A stretch of 64,000 nucleotides of DNA from Acidobacteriota bacterium (lineage in GTDB: Bacteria; Acidobacteriota; Terriglobia; Bryobacterales; Bryobacteraceae): assembly GCA_017307505.1 (NCBI GenBank), contig JAFKEE010000022.1, forward strand, positions 62,001-126,000, given 5' to 3'. The position numbers and the translations under genes were made by a program. The notes under the pieces were generated by a model, which worked only from the letters and a program-made list of their open reading frames with translations, did no database searches and was not told the DNA's origin. This document shows, piece after piece, positions 17,584-26,145 of the stretch (positions are counted from its first letter, which is position 1; the number at the start of each line of letters is the position of its first letter).

Positions 17584-20500
17584 ATGTCATACGCTGCTCT
17601 GCACTGCCATAGCTTCTACTCGATGCTCGATTCGACGCTGCCGCCCGAGCTGATTGCGGAAGCGGCGCACGCATCCAGGATGAGCGCCGTGGCGATCACA
17701 GACCGCGATACGGTCGCCGGCGCCGTCCTGTTCTATAAGAAGGCGCGGGCGTTGGGGCTGCACGCGGTGATCGGCAGCGAAGTGACCTTGCCTGACAAGT
17801 CCGCATTGGTACTGCTGGTGGAGAATCAGCGGGGCTATTCGAACCTGTGCCAGTTGCTGACGGCCGGCGTGAACCAGGAGACATTAGGCCAGTTTCAGGA
17901 GGGGCTCATCTGCCTGGCCGGTCCGCGCAGTGCGCCCGCCCAGGCGTTGCGAGGAAACCGGCCGGCGGAGCCGTCGCTGCGGCAACTGCTTGCTATCTAT
18001 GGCCGAAACCTAGCCCTGGAGATCTCACCCCACAACGAGGACGACCTGCGCATCGCGCGCCTGTTCTCTGACCTGTCCCGCAAACACCGCATCGCCCTGA
18101 CGACCTCGGTGGATGTGCATTACGCGAATCCGGACGAACGGCTGCGCTACGACATCCTGCAGAGCATGCGCACGCTGACGCTGCTGAATCAGCGGCATCC
18201 GGAGAAACTGCCGCCGGGCCGCCATCACTGGCATACCGAAGAGGACATCGCCCGGTATTTCGGAGCCCTGCCGCAAGCGATGGAAAACACAGTCCGTATT
18301 GCTGATCGCTGCCGCTTCGACTTCGAACTGGGCGACATCCGCTTCCCTAAATTCCCGTGCGACCAACCGGTGGCGCTGCTGCGGTCAAAGCTGGAGCAGG
18401 GACTGCTGCGGCGCTACGGCGCCGAGCCGGAGGCCAAGGTCCATGAACGGCTGCAGCGCGAGATGGCCATCATTGAAGAGGTTGGCTATGCCGAGTATTT
18501 TCTTGTCTTTGCCGACATCGTCGAATGGTGTGCGACGCGGAACATCGCCACCCTGGCGCGCGGCAGCGCGGCTGGTAGTCTCGTCTGTTACCTGCTGGGC
18601 ATCTCGAATGTCTGCCCGTTCCGCTTCGGCCTCTGCTTTGAACGGTTCCTGAACCGCGAGCGGATGCAGTTCGCCAAGCTGGCCGACATCGACCTGGACT
18701 TGCCTTGGGATCGCCGGGATGAAGTGATCCAGTATGTCTTCGAGCGATATGGGCGAGAGCACGTTGCCATGATCGGGGCGGTCCATACATTTCAGGGCCG
18801 CTCCGCCGTGGCCGATATCGCCAAAGTTTACGGTATTCCGGAGCGCGAAGTGCGCCGTTTTACCGCGCATCTGCCCTGGCACAGCGGCGACACAGCCGAG
18901 GCTGCCCGGCAGACACCCGAGTGCCGCGACCTGCCTCTGGACCAGGAACCGTACAAAACCGTACTGGCCATGGCGGGCAGCTTCGATGGCATCCCCCGCC
19001 ACTTCGCGATGCATCCGTGCGGCCTGGTAATCAGCGGCGACCGCATCACCGACCGCATCCCCCTGTTCGAATCGGCCAAGGGGCTGATGACCACGCACTA
19101 TGCCATGGATGATGTTGAGGAATTAGGGCTCTTGAAACTGGACCTGCTGGGGCAGGCCGGGCTGACCGTGCTGCACGACACGCTCGTGAATCTGGAGGAG
19201 AACGGTCAGCCCAAGCCGGATCTGGAGCGGCTCGACTGGACGGACGGCGAAACCTGGGAGGCCATTGCCACGGGTAAAGCCCGTGGTGTCTTTCATATAG
19301 AGTCGCCGGCAATGACGAACCTGCTGGTGATGACTGATTGCCGCGACATCGACTGCCTGACGGCGGTGGAATCGATCATCCGCCCAGGAGCCGCAAACGA
19401 GGGCAAGAAAAGGGCTTATGCCCGCCGGCATCAGGGCCTGGAGCCGGTGACTTTTGCCCATCCGTCGCTGGAGCCGCTGCTGCAGGACACCTACGGACTG
19501 ATGGCGTTCGAGGAACATATCCTGTTGGTGGCAAATGGCTTTGCCGGCATGCCGTGGGGCCGGGCCGATCTGCTGCGCCGCGCCCTGGTGAAGAACAAGG
19601 ATCGCGAGCGCATCGAGTCGCTGGGCCGCGAATTCCGGGAGGCAGCCCAGGCGCTGGGCCGCACGGCCGAGGAGACGGAGCGGGTCTGGGAGCTGCTGCA
19701 CGACTTCGCCGGCTACATGTTCAACAAAGCCCATTCGGCGGCGTATGCGGTGGAGGCGTTCACCGGCGCATGGTTGAAGACGCGGTATCCGGTGGAGTTT
19801 CTGGCGGCGGTTCTGTCGTCGCGGCGCGGCTTCTATTCTCCGCTGCTGTATGTGATGGAAGCGCTACGCAATGGAGCGAAGTTCCTGCTGCCCGACCTGC
19901 ATTTCTCCGACCCGCGCCGGTTTCTGGTGAAGGACAACACGATCCGGCTGCCCCTGGACCAGGTACGGGGGCTGACCGCGGCAGCGCTGGACAGGATGAT
20001 CGAGCGGCGGCCGTTCGAGGATATTGGCGACTTTTTCCGGGCGGTGAAGCCGAACCGGGCTGAGTGGCTGTCGTTGCTGAAGGCCGGCGCCCTGGACGTG
20101 TTTCAAGAGCCGCGGGGCCGTATTTTCTGGCGGTTACAGCGCCTGGAGGCAGCGTCCCAGGTGGAGCGGAAGCCGATGCTCGAGCCGGACCTGCCGGAGT
20201 CGTTCGACGCCACGCCGGAGTCGCGGGCGCGCTGGGAGCACGAAACGCTGGGGTTTCCGGTGAGCATCCATCCGCTGGACTACTTCGCGCCGGGATTGAA
20301 CTGGGACCGGTTCCAGTCGGCGTCTGAGCTGGCGGCGCACCAGCATAGTCTTTATGGGAAAGCGGTCCGGGCGGCCGGCCTGGTGGTGGCGGACCGGCAC
20401 CATCCCACGGAGAACGGCACCATGAAGTTTCTGACGCTGGCGGACTGGACGGGTTTTGTGGAGGTTTCGCTGTTTGCCCAGGTGTACCGCAATTATGGTC

Positions 20501-20658
20501 ATTTGACGGTGCAACCGGTGGTGGCGGTGGAGGCCACCATGGACCCGTTCGACAACCGTAAAGGCTTTGCGCTCAATGGCCAACGGGTATTGAGACCGGA
20601 GACGGTGCAGACCCGGATTGTAGCCGGTGTACCGGGCCGCCGGCCGGACGGTTCCTAG
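17584..20658 (+). CDS. dnaE2: Error-prone DNA polymerase III alpha subunit, DnaE2 type
   Basis: 1024 residues, the usual length of DnaE2 rather than replicative DnaE1 (about 1150 or more). N-terminal PHP domain starts ALHCHSFYSMLD; the polymerase active site has D368 and D370 in ADIDLDLPWD and D520 in LLKLDLLG; the finger and tandem HhH regions follow, and a C-terminal OB fold (LTLADWTGFVEVSLF) is present. The replicative tau-binding tail is missing. DnaE2 performs damage-induced translesion synthesis, usually with ImuA and ImuB, neither of which is in this window. A palindromic operator overlaps its promoter, fitting damage-type control. It converges with pheA. Confidence 0.92.
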   Translation: MSYAALHCHSFYSMLDSTLPPELIAEAAHASRMSAVAITDRDTVAGAVLFYKKARALGLHAVIGSEVTLPDKSALVLLVENQRGYSNLCQLLTAGVNQETLGQFQEGLICLAGPRSAPAQALRGNRPAEPSLRQLLAIYGRNLALEISPHNEDDLRIARLFSDLSRKHRIALTTSVDVHYANPDERLRYDILQSMRTLTLLNQRHPEKLPPGRHHWHTEEDIARYFGALPQAMENTVRIADRCRFDFELGDIRFPKFPCDQPVALLRSKLEQGLLRRYGAEPEAKVHERLQREMAIIEEVGYAEYFLVFADIVEWCATRNIATLARGSAAGSLVCYLLGISNVCPFRFGLCFERFLNRERMQFAKLADIDLDLPWDRRDEVIQYVFERYGREHVAMIGAVHTFQGRSAVADIAKVYGIPEREVRRFTAHLPWHSGDTAEAARQTPECRDLPLDQEPYKTVLAMAGSFDGIPRHFAMHPCGLVISGDRITDRIPLFESAKGLMTTHYAMDDVEELGLLKLDLLGQAGLTVLHDTLVNLEENGQPKPDLERLDWTDGETWEAIATGKARGVFHIESPAMTNLLVMTDCRDIDCLTAVESIIRPGAANEGKKRAYARRHQGLEPVTFAHPSLEPLLQDTYGLMAFEEHILLVANGFAGMPWGRADLLRRALVKNKDRERIESLGREFREAAQALGRTAEETERVWELLHDFAGYMFNKAHSAAYAVEAFTGAWLKTRYPVEFLAAVLSSRRGFYSPLLYVMEALRNGAKFLLPDLHFSDPRRFLVKDNTIRLPLDQVRGLTAAALDRMIERRPFEDIGDFFRAVKPNRAEWLSLLKAGALDVFQEPRGRIFWRLQRLEAASQVERKPMLEPDLPESFDATPESRARWEHETLGFPVSIHPLDYFAPGLNWDRFQSASELAAHQHSLYGKAVRAAGLVVADRHHPTENGTMKFLTLADWTGFVEVSLFAQVYRNYGHLTVQPVVAVEATMDPFDNRKGFALNGQRVLRPETVQTRIVAGVPGRRPDGS

Positions 20659-20660
20659 CC

Positions 20661-20682
20661 CTAAACAACAGATGTCGTTTTG
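20661..20682. repeat. Near-palindromic repeat, copy A
   Basis: CTAAACAACA then GA then TGTCGTTTTG: arms AAACAACA and TGTCGTTT are complementary except for one position. It lies just after the polymerase stop codon. An almost identical copy is at 20704. It may be a protein-binding site or part of a bidirectional 3' structure. Confidence 0.55.
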
Positions 20683-20703
20683 AGCTGGTGGCGGGCCGGT
20701 ACA

Positions 20704-20725
20704 CTAAACAACAGTTGTCGTTTAG
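20704..20725. repeat. Near-palindromic repeat, copy B
   Basis: CTAAACAACA-GT-TGTCGTTTAG, ten-base arms with one mismatch, 43 bases from copy A and overlapping the pheA stop codon (20722-20724). The centre ACAACAGTTGT is a perfect odd palindrome. No T-run follows, so termination is not the obvious explanation. Confidence 0.55.
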
Positions 20726-21573
20726 GCGCGATAGCAGCCCAGAACGCGCAGCAGATCGGCCAATTCCTGCAAATGACCGAGGGCCTTTTTGACGCGTTCT
20801 TCCTCGATGCTGCCGAGGAAATCGACATAGAAAAGGTATTCCCAGGGTTTGCCGCGCAGGGGACGCGATTCGATCTTGGTCAGGGACAGATCGCGGAGGG
20901 CGAAGGCGCTCAAGGCTTTGAAGAGGGACCCGGGCTGGTTTCTGGTGGAAAAGACAAGCGAGGTTTTCCAGCCCTTTTTGCCGGGTTCATCGAGCTGCAA
21001 TTCGGGCTGGTCGGAGCGGCGCAGGAGGAAAAAGCGGGTAAAGTTCTGGCGGTCGTCCTCAATGGACCGTTTGAGAATGCGGGCGCCGTAGATGGAGGCC
21101 GAGACGGCGGAGGCGATGGCGGCGGCATCCTTGAGCCCGTCTTCCATGACCATCTTGACGCTGCCGGCGGTGTCGTAGAACGGCACGCGCTCCATCTGCG
21201 GATTGGCAGCCAGGAAATGGAGGCACTGGTTCAGGGCGACCGGGTGGGAGAAGGTGCGCCGGATATCCTTGAAGCGCACACCAGGCGCAGCGATCAGGTT
21301 ATGGACAATGCGGACACTGGTCTCGGCGACAATCCTGTGATCAAAGTGCAAAAGGTGGTCGTAATTCTCATGGACGGAGCCATGGAGAGTATTCTCAATG
21401 GGAATCACGGCGGCATCCACTTTGCCATCTCGTAGAGACTGAAAGACTTCCTCGAAACGCTGGCACGGCCGAACCTGGACCTCTGGGCCGAGCAGACGCA
21501 TGGCGGCCTCCTGGCTGAAAGCGCCGAGTTCACCCTGGAACGCGGCCTGAATCGGTTTGGGTTTAGGAGGCAT
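20722..21573 (-). CDS. pheA: Prephenate dehydratase
   Basis: 283 residues, the monofunctional (non-chorismate-mutase) form. The N-terminal catalytic domain begins IQAAFQGELGAFSQEAA and contains the TRF motif (NFTRFFLL) near residue 180; the C-terminal ACT domain has NQPGSLFKALSAF and the phenylalanine-binding ESRP motif. It converts prephenate to phenylpyruvate in phenylalanine synthesis and is expected to be feedback-inhibited by phenylalanine. Transcribed leftward, convergent with the polymerase. Confidence 0.95.
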   Translation of the reverse strand: MPPKPKPIQAAFQGELGAFSQEAAMRLLGPEVQVRPCQRFEEVFQSLRDGKVDAAVIPIENTLHGSVHENYDHLLHFDHRIVAETSVRIVHNLIAAPGVRFKDIRRTFSHPVALNQCLHFLAANPQMERVPFYDTAGSVKMVMEDGLKDAAAIASAVSASIYGARILKRSIEDDRQNFTRFFLLRRSDQPELQLDEPGKKGWKTSLVFSTRNQPGSLFKALSAFALRDLSLTKIESRPLRGKPWEYLFYVDFLGSIEEERVKKALGHLQELADLLRVLGCYRA

Positions 21574-21646
21574 AGGAGTCAGGGATGAGAGAATGGGGAC
21601 GGCAGGGGCATCTGGCGCTGATGAAAATCATTGATGCGGCTTGCAA

Positions 21647-21666
21647 CTGTTCTGAATTCAGAACAG
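21647..21666. promoter_or_regulatory. Perfect 20-bp palindrome upstream of the HTH gene
   Basis: CTGTTCTGAATTCAGAACAG is identical to its reverse complement. It sits between the divergent pheA start (21573) and the HTH protein start (21798). A second inverted repeat, TGTTACTG/CAGTAACA, follows within about 90 bases. The position suggests an operator, possibly for autoregulation by the HTH protein; this is inferred. Confidence 0.5.
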
Positions 21667-21797
21667 AATCGAATAGGACATCTGCACACCAAGCCGATCC
21701 CCTTTCAGTATGTTACTGCAAGAGAAGTAGTTGGCTTTGTCTACAGTAACATTCCCGAGCGAGCTGAAGAGAGTCCCAAGGCGCCCCCGATCATAAC

Positions 21798-22595
21798 ATG
21801 GATGACCCAGGTCAAAAGCTAAAGCGTGCTCGGGAGCGGCTGGGGCTGCGCTACCGGGACGTCGAAGAGTTCAGCCAGCAGATCGCCGACCGCCGCAAGA
21901 ACAGCGAGTTTGGTATCCTGCTGAGCCGGCTGTCCGACATTGAGAATCGCGGCGTAGTGCCGAGTATTTTCAAACTCTACTCCCTATGTGCGATTTACCG
22001 TCTGGATTTGGCGGAAGTCGTTCGTTGGTATGGGGTAGAGGTCAGCCAGCTGGCGGCGGACGCGGCGTCGCTGACGCCGGAGAAGTCGCACCTGATCGGG
22101 CTGGGGCGGGAGAAATTCGGATCGATCCAGTCTGGTGACATCCAGGTGCCGTTGTCGCTGGATCCCGGGCTCGACCTGACGAAGACAACATTCCTGACCC
22201 GGTTCATCCAGAGTTGGGGGGTGCTGCCCCTGATGCTGGTGGCGGGTCTGGATCTGAAGAGCCACCGGTACGCCTATGTGGGGACAGACGACTGGTTCAT
22301 GTACCCGTTGCTGCTGCCAGGCAGCCTGCTGCTGCTGGATGAAGGCCGCAAGAGGATCGCGGCGGGCCCGTGGGCAAGCATGGTCGACCGGCCCATCTAC
22401 TTCCTGGAACACCGGGACGGCTGGATGTGCGGATGGTGCAGCCTGGTGGACGATTCGCTGATTGTGCAGCCGCATCCGGCGTCGGGCTGCGCGCCCGTCG
22501 TATTTCAGTATTCGTCCGAGGTGGATGTAATCGGGCAGGTTACCGGGGTCGCGAATCGGATGGACGGCGGCCCCCCGAGGCGTACTCGTTCTTGA
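21798..22595 (+). CDS. XRE-type helix-turn-helix protein with unknown C-terminal domain
   Basis: 265 residues. Residues 5-75 form an HTH resembling the XRE class (KLKRARERLGLRYRDVEE ... SRLSDIENRG). The rest (about 100-255) is a beta-rich domain with PLLLPGSLLLLDEGRKRI, reminiscent in shape of S24/LexA-like sensor domains, but the Ser/Lys protease residues are not evident. It probably regulates nearby genes; targets unknown. The 3' end overlaps the convergent gene at 22540 by 56 bases. A clear ATG at 21798 has no strong ribosome-binding sequence. Confidence 0.75.
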   Translation: MDDPGQKLKRARERLGLRYRDVEEFSQQIADRRKNSEFGILLSRLSDIENRGVVPSIFKLYSLCAIYRLDLAEVVRWYGVEVSQLAADAASLTPEKSHLIGLGREKFGSIQSGDIQVPLSLDPGLDLTKTTFLTRFIQSWGVLPLMLVAGLDLKSHRYAYVGTDDWFMYPLLLPGSLLLLDEGRKRIAAGPWASMVDRPIYFLEHRDGWMCGWCSLVDDSLIVQPHPASGCAPVVFQYSSEVDVIGQVTGVANRMDGGPPRRTRS

Positions 22596-23046
22596 GTGTC
22601 TCGAGCAGAATCTCGAGGTCCTCGAGAAACAGACGCTTTTCCGGTTCCGAGGCCGCAACGGGCGATAAATTGCGGTAGGGGGCGAGCCGGGACCAGCTTT
22701 CGACGAGGGTGCGGCGATCCGTGGGCAGGCTGCACAGGTAGAGGTCCAGATCGGCCTTCTGCTGTTCCAGGTTCAGTTTCAACCATTCGCGAAAACTAGC
22801 CAGGTGGCTTTCGCGCATTGCCTGATCGGCCTGGTCCGCTCCGAATAGCGTGCTGAGCCCGTGGTGCTCATAGCGGCCGCTGTCGGAATTGCGGAGCGTC
22901 GACAAGTAGACCAGCCGGCCGTAGATGGCCGGTATCTGCGACAGAGTCCTGCGCCACAGATCTTCGGCTGGCCGCTGTCCTGTTTCCATCCTGGGTTCGC
23001 TGGTCAAGCCTCTACTCTTGAACTCCATCTTATTCAGAATCCGCAT
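22540..23046 (-). CDS. Conserved-looking hypothetical protein
   Basis: About 168 residues if it starts at ATG 23046; later ATG codons at 23028 and 22986-region are alternatives. Predominantly alpha-helical and charged, with a leucine-rich stretch (FREWLKLNLEQQKADLDLYLCSL) and a C-terminal LFLEDLEILLETLKNEY helix. No domain is recognised. Its 3' end overlaps the convergent HTH gene by 56 bases, so the two may influence each other's expression. Confidence 0.6.
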   Translation of the reverse strand: MRILNKMEFKSRGLTSEPRMETGQRPAEDLWRRTLSQIPAIYGRLVYLSTLRNSDSGRYEHHGLSTLFGADQADQAMRESHLASFREWLKLNLEQQKADLDLYLCSLPTDRRTLVESWSRLAPYRNLSPVAASEPEKRLFLEDLEILLETLKNEYASGGRRPSDSRPR

Positions 23047-23219
23047 CCTGTCGTCAATGGATTTTTCGCACGGGATGAGGACTGGTTGTGATGCTGGCTG
23101 CAGTCCTGCTGAAGGGGCGTCTGTTCCGATTTCCGAAAATGTAAACCAAAAGATCAGGATAGAGCGGAAGGCTGGGTACTCTTTGTTCGGAAACACATTT
23201 CCGACCAAAGGAACCTCAT

Positions 23220-23381
23220 ATGAAACGTCTTCTCCTCTTCCTCGCCGTCCTCGCCCTGCCGACCATTGGAGCCGCGAACGCGGATCTCAAACAGGATCCA
23301 CTGCCGAGCTGCTATCCGTTCTGCCCGTCCGAAGCGGCGCCGGCTCCGGCCGCCTCTTCCGTGGTGGCGAACGCACTGTAG
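23220..23381 (+). CDS. Short secreted peptide with CxxxC motif (possibly the intact 5' part of a broken gene)
   Basis: A 53-codon frame with a strong ribosome-binding sequence (AAAGGA, 23207-23212) eight bases before the ATG. The product is a signal peptide (MKRLLLFLAVLALPTIGAA) and a mature segment of about 34 residues with CYPFC and an Ala/Pro/Ser tail, ending at TAG 23379-23381. The same frame continues openly after the TAG for 77 codons, so this may be a truncated gene rather than a true peptide gene. No function is claimed. Confidence 0.5.
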   Translation: MKRLLLFLAVLALPTIGAANADLKQDPLPSCYPFCPSEAAPAPAASSVVANAL

Positions 23382-23703
23382 GACGCAGGCAGCGAACCCG
23401 TATTCGCTGCGCTGTTGGCTTCCATGCCCGCTCCCGAGACGAATTCGTATTGTTCCGCGGCGGCGGACCCGCACCGAAACTGCTGGTCCGCCGCAGTCCT
23501 CTCCCGTGGCGCGGCCGGCGCTGGCGGCCACGGCAGTATCGAGCCAGGCCGGGTCTGCCGGCCGGCGTTCGAAGGCCCTGGCCGAGTTGGGGGCGGAAAC
23601 TTCGTTCGAGGCTGATTGTGGCCCGCTCCGTCTGGAGGAAAATCGGCCATTTGATATCCTGGACCTGGTCGGTGGCAGGTTTGGAGTAAGCATCAAATGG
23701 TAA
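23382..23703 (+). pseudogene. Probable decayed continuation of the secreted-protein gene
   Basis: After the TAG at 23379 the same frame encodes protein-like sequence (DAGSEPVFAALLASMPAPET, CSAAADPHRNCW) until about 23480. From there the +1 frame becomes protein-like (KALAELGAETSFEADCG, RPFDILDLVGGRFGVSIKW) and ends at TAA 23701-23703, overlapping the next gene's ATG as ATGGTAA. One nonsense codon and one frameshift would restore a single reading frame of about 160 residues running straight into the membrane-protein gene. A sequencing error is the alternative. Confidence 0.4.
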
Positions 23704-24482
23704 AAATCCTTCCAGCTGAGGTCATCTTCTGGTACGCGAGCCTGCTACTGAAGGTCATCCTCCTTTGGAGGCTGTTCTCGCAGCGGTTGGCCGTCCGGTA
23801 CAAGGCCCTGGTCGTCTTCCTGATTCTGGCTACGGCACGAACGCTGGTGCTGCTGCCATTGAATGTGAATACTCCAACCTACGCCCTTACTTATTTTCTG
23901 ACGCAGCCAGTCCTGCTGCTGCTGCAGGTGTGGGTGGTGCTGGAGATCTACGGCCAGGTCTTCGAGAGCTACCAGGGCATTTCGTTCCTGGGCCGCGGCT
24001 TTGTGGTGGGCACCTTCGCCGTCGGGATTCTGGCCTCGCTGTGGCTTCACCTCACCGAGTTCAACGTGAATGGCGGCCCTCAGGTGTTTGTCCGGGTTTA
24101 CCTGACTGGCGAGAGCACGTTTTACACCATTCTGCTCGTGTTTTTGCTGACGCTGGGTGTCTTCCTGCTGTGGTTCCCCGTCCCCATGAAGAAGAACCTG
24201 GTGCACTATCTGCTCGTCTTTTCTGTCTTCTTTGCAGCGGCTTCCCTGGGCATCTACATGGGAAACCGCAATCCCACTTCGCTGGCCGCCCGGCTGGGCA
24301 GCGCCCTGCGAATGGGTATCGACACGGCATGCCTACTTGCCTGGGTAGTCCTGTTCCGGGTGGGATGGGAGGAAAAATCGAGCGGGGTCTCTTTTTCGGT
24401 TACCGGGGCGCATCAAGCTAAGGTATTGCACCAGTTGGAGTCGATGAATGACGCGATACTTCGCGCCAGAAAGACATCCTGA
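23697..24482 (+). CDS. Seven-helix membrane protein of unknown function
   Basis: 261 residues with about seven hydrophobic helices (first at FWYASLLLKVILLWRLF) and a short cytoplasmic C-terminal tail with a helix (VLHQLESMNDAILRARK). GGAG lies ten bases before the ATG. It resembles unassigned acidobacterial multi-pass proteins in general layout, but I recognise no family. It may be translationally coupled to the decayed gene upstream (ATGGTAA) and is followed by another small unassigned gene. Confidence 0.75.
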   Translation: MVKILPAEVIFWYASLLLKVILLWRLFSQRLAVRYKALVVFLILATARTLVLLPLNVNTPTYALTYFLTQPVLLLLQVWVVLEIYGQVFESYQGISFLGRGFVVGTFAVGILASLWLHLTEFNVNGGPQVFVRVYLTGESTFYTILLVFLLTLGVFLLWFPVPMKKNLVHYLLVFSVFFAAASLGIYMGNRNPTSLAARLGSALRMGIDTACLLAWVVLFRVGWEEKSSGVSFSVTGAHQAKVLHQLESMNDAILRARKTS

Positions 24483-24576
24483 TTATCAGAATATTCGTTA
24501 AATTCCGTTCGTGATCATTGCCGCCGAGCCGGAACTGGAGTACGATGGTGCCAATTGAATTGGAGACGGAGAGGAT

Positions 24577-25101
24577 ATGTCACCTGTAGCGATGGCGGTT
24601 GTGAGCTCTGCCGCGTTCCTGCTCATCCTGGGCCTGATCTTCCGGCGGATTTCGATCGCGAGCAAGAGCAACTCCGTCAGTGAGCAGTGGTGGCAGGAGT
24701 TTACGCCCGAGCGTTATGCGGCGATGGGGCGGCTGCTGTCTAAGGACGATCTGGTCTTCCTTCGCAGCCTGCCGGGGTTTAAACCAGGCATGGACCGCCG
24801 GTTACGAGCCCGCCGCATTGCCATCTTCTCCGCCTATCTTCAAGAAATGCGCCGGGATTTCTCCCAACTCCATTCCGTGGGCCAAGCTTTGCTGATCTCC
24901 GGCCAATTCTCGCCCGGCCTGCAGAACGACCTGTTCCGGATGAGACTCCAATTTCTGCGGTCCTGGTGGATGGTCCGCGCCGAACTGGTGCTTTACCGTG
25001 CCGGCATTGGCGAAGTGGAGACCGCGGGCCTGGTGGAAGCCTTTCGCGGCACGGCACAGTTGTTCATGCCGCAGCCCGCCCTGGCCCCCTCCGCTGCCTG
25101 A
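24577..25101 (+). CDS. Membrane-anchored hypothetical protein
   Basis: 174 residues: an N-terminal membrane helix (AVVSSAAFLLILGLIF) followed by an alpha-helical cytoplasmic or periplasmic domain rich in Arg and Leu (FLRSLPGFKPGMDRRLRARR). A good ribosome-binding sequence (GGAGAGG) precedes the ATG. No domain is recognised. It follows the seven-helix protein by 94 bases on the same strand and may be part of the same transcription unit. Confidence 0.72.
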   Translation: MSPVAMAVVSSAAFLLILGLIFRRISIASKSNSVSEQWWQEFTPERYAAMGRLLSKDDLVFLRSLPGFKPGMDRRLRARRIAIFSAYLQEMRRDFSQLHSVGQALLISGQFSPGLQNDLFRMRLQFLRSWWMVRAELVLYRAGIGEVETAGLVEAFRGTAQLFMPQPALAPSAA

Positions 25102-25304
25102 CCGGTCCAGGCTGCCACATCGCATTCGACTAATTTTCTCCGCTCAAACGGATGAAAGCTGGCTGTAGGCCTGCGGTTGTTTATTCCCTTTTTGGAAGAA
25201 ACTCCAAGCGTCCGCCGCCACGTTTTTACTCCTGCAGAATGAAGCTGTTCCGCTTGGATTCGAGTTCCACCAGCGACCTTCGGAGCCTGTGACGGGCCGC
25301 TGCC

Positions 25305-26057
25305 TCACAGCAGCTTGAGGATCGCTTTTGCTTCCTTTAGACCCTCAAACTGCTTCTCGTCCTGGTGGAATTCGCGCGAGTGAACACAGCGCCGGGAGCC
25401 CTTATGCTCCACGGGATGTTTCAGGTGGAGCATCTCGTGATACAGGACATACTCCACGGCTAAGCTCGGGATATTCTCCTGGTCGAGGATGCGGCTAATG
25501 ATGATTGCGTTGTGTACGGAATCGAAATGACCCAGCAGCCAGCGGGAGGGTTTTCGGCTCCAACCCAGTTGAGGTTTTTGCATCAAGCCGCCAAAGTATT
25601 TCAGGTTTATCGCGTCGAAAAGCGGCTCCAGATCATGGTGATCGCCCTGGGGGCCCGAGACGTACTTACGGCCTCTGAGCTGCCTGACCACCTGGTGGGT
25701 GCGGCGGACATCGCGGCGATTCATGTAGCGGCGATAGTGCAGCAGCCAGTGTTGAGGGACCTGCCGCCGGAAGAGTTTCGAGATCAGGATCCAGGCGAGG
25801 GCCTCGCGCACTGTGGTGGGGGCACCCGCGATCAGCTCACTGAGGCGCACCTCGAGCTCATCCCCCTTGAGGTGGATTTTGCCCATCGTATTGACGTACG
25901 GCCGGACGAGGCAAACCACTGCACCGACGGACTTTCCGCGTGCGATGTCGGTGTAGACGCGGGCAAAGATCTGCTCGGTTGACTCGGTAGGATAATCGCC
26001 CAGGACTTGCATCCCTCTTCTGAATAGCATATCAATGGAGTTTTGCGTCTGATTCAC
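25305..26057 (-). CDS. SprT-like zinc metalloprotein
   Basis: 250 residues from a GTG at 26057 (an ATG at 26030 is the alternative). The zinc-binding motif HEMLHLKH (HExxH plus downstream His) is at about residues 209-216, and the C-terminal HSREFHQDEKQFEGL is typical of SprT/YgjP-like domains. Such proteins are predicted metallopeptidases or zinc-binding chaperones; eukaryotic relatives (Spartan) act at DNA-protein crosslinks. The first 80 residues are helical and unassigned. Divergent from fabH across 88 bases. Confidence 0.82.
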   Translation of the reverse strand: MNQTQNSIDMLFRRGMQVLGDYPTESTEQIFARVYTDIARGKSVGAVVCLVRPYVNTMGKIHLKGDELEVRLSELIAGAPTTVREALAWILISKLFRRQVPQHWLLHYRRYMNRRDVRRTHQVVRQLRGRKYVSGPQGDHHDLEPLFDAINLKYFGGLMQKPQLGWSRKPSRWLLGHFDSVHNAIIISRILDQENIPSLAVEYVLYHEMLHLKHPVEHKGSRRCVHSREFHQDEKQFEGLKEAKAILKLL

Positions 26058-26145
26058 ACAACTTTATCCGGAACCGGTCGCCACGTCGCCGGCCGCGGAG
26101 CATCAGCTCTGCCAGCCCGGCGGCATTGCACGGACGGGAGGCATT

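Noticed and set aside
25102-25304. tRNA or small RNA gene between the anchored protein and the SprT-like gene
   Set aside because: No cloverleaf, no paired arms and no terminator could be found; only unremarkable sequence is seen.
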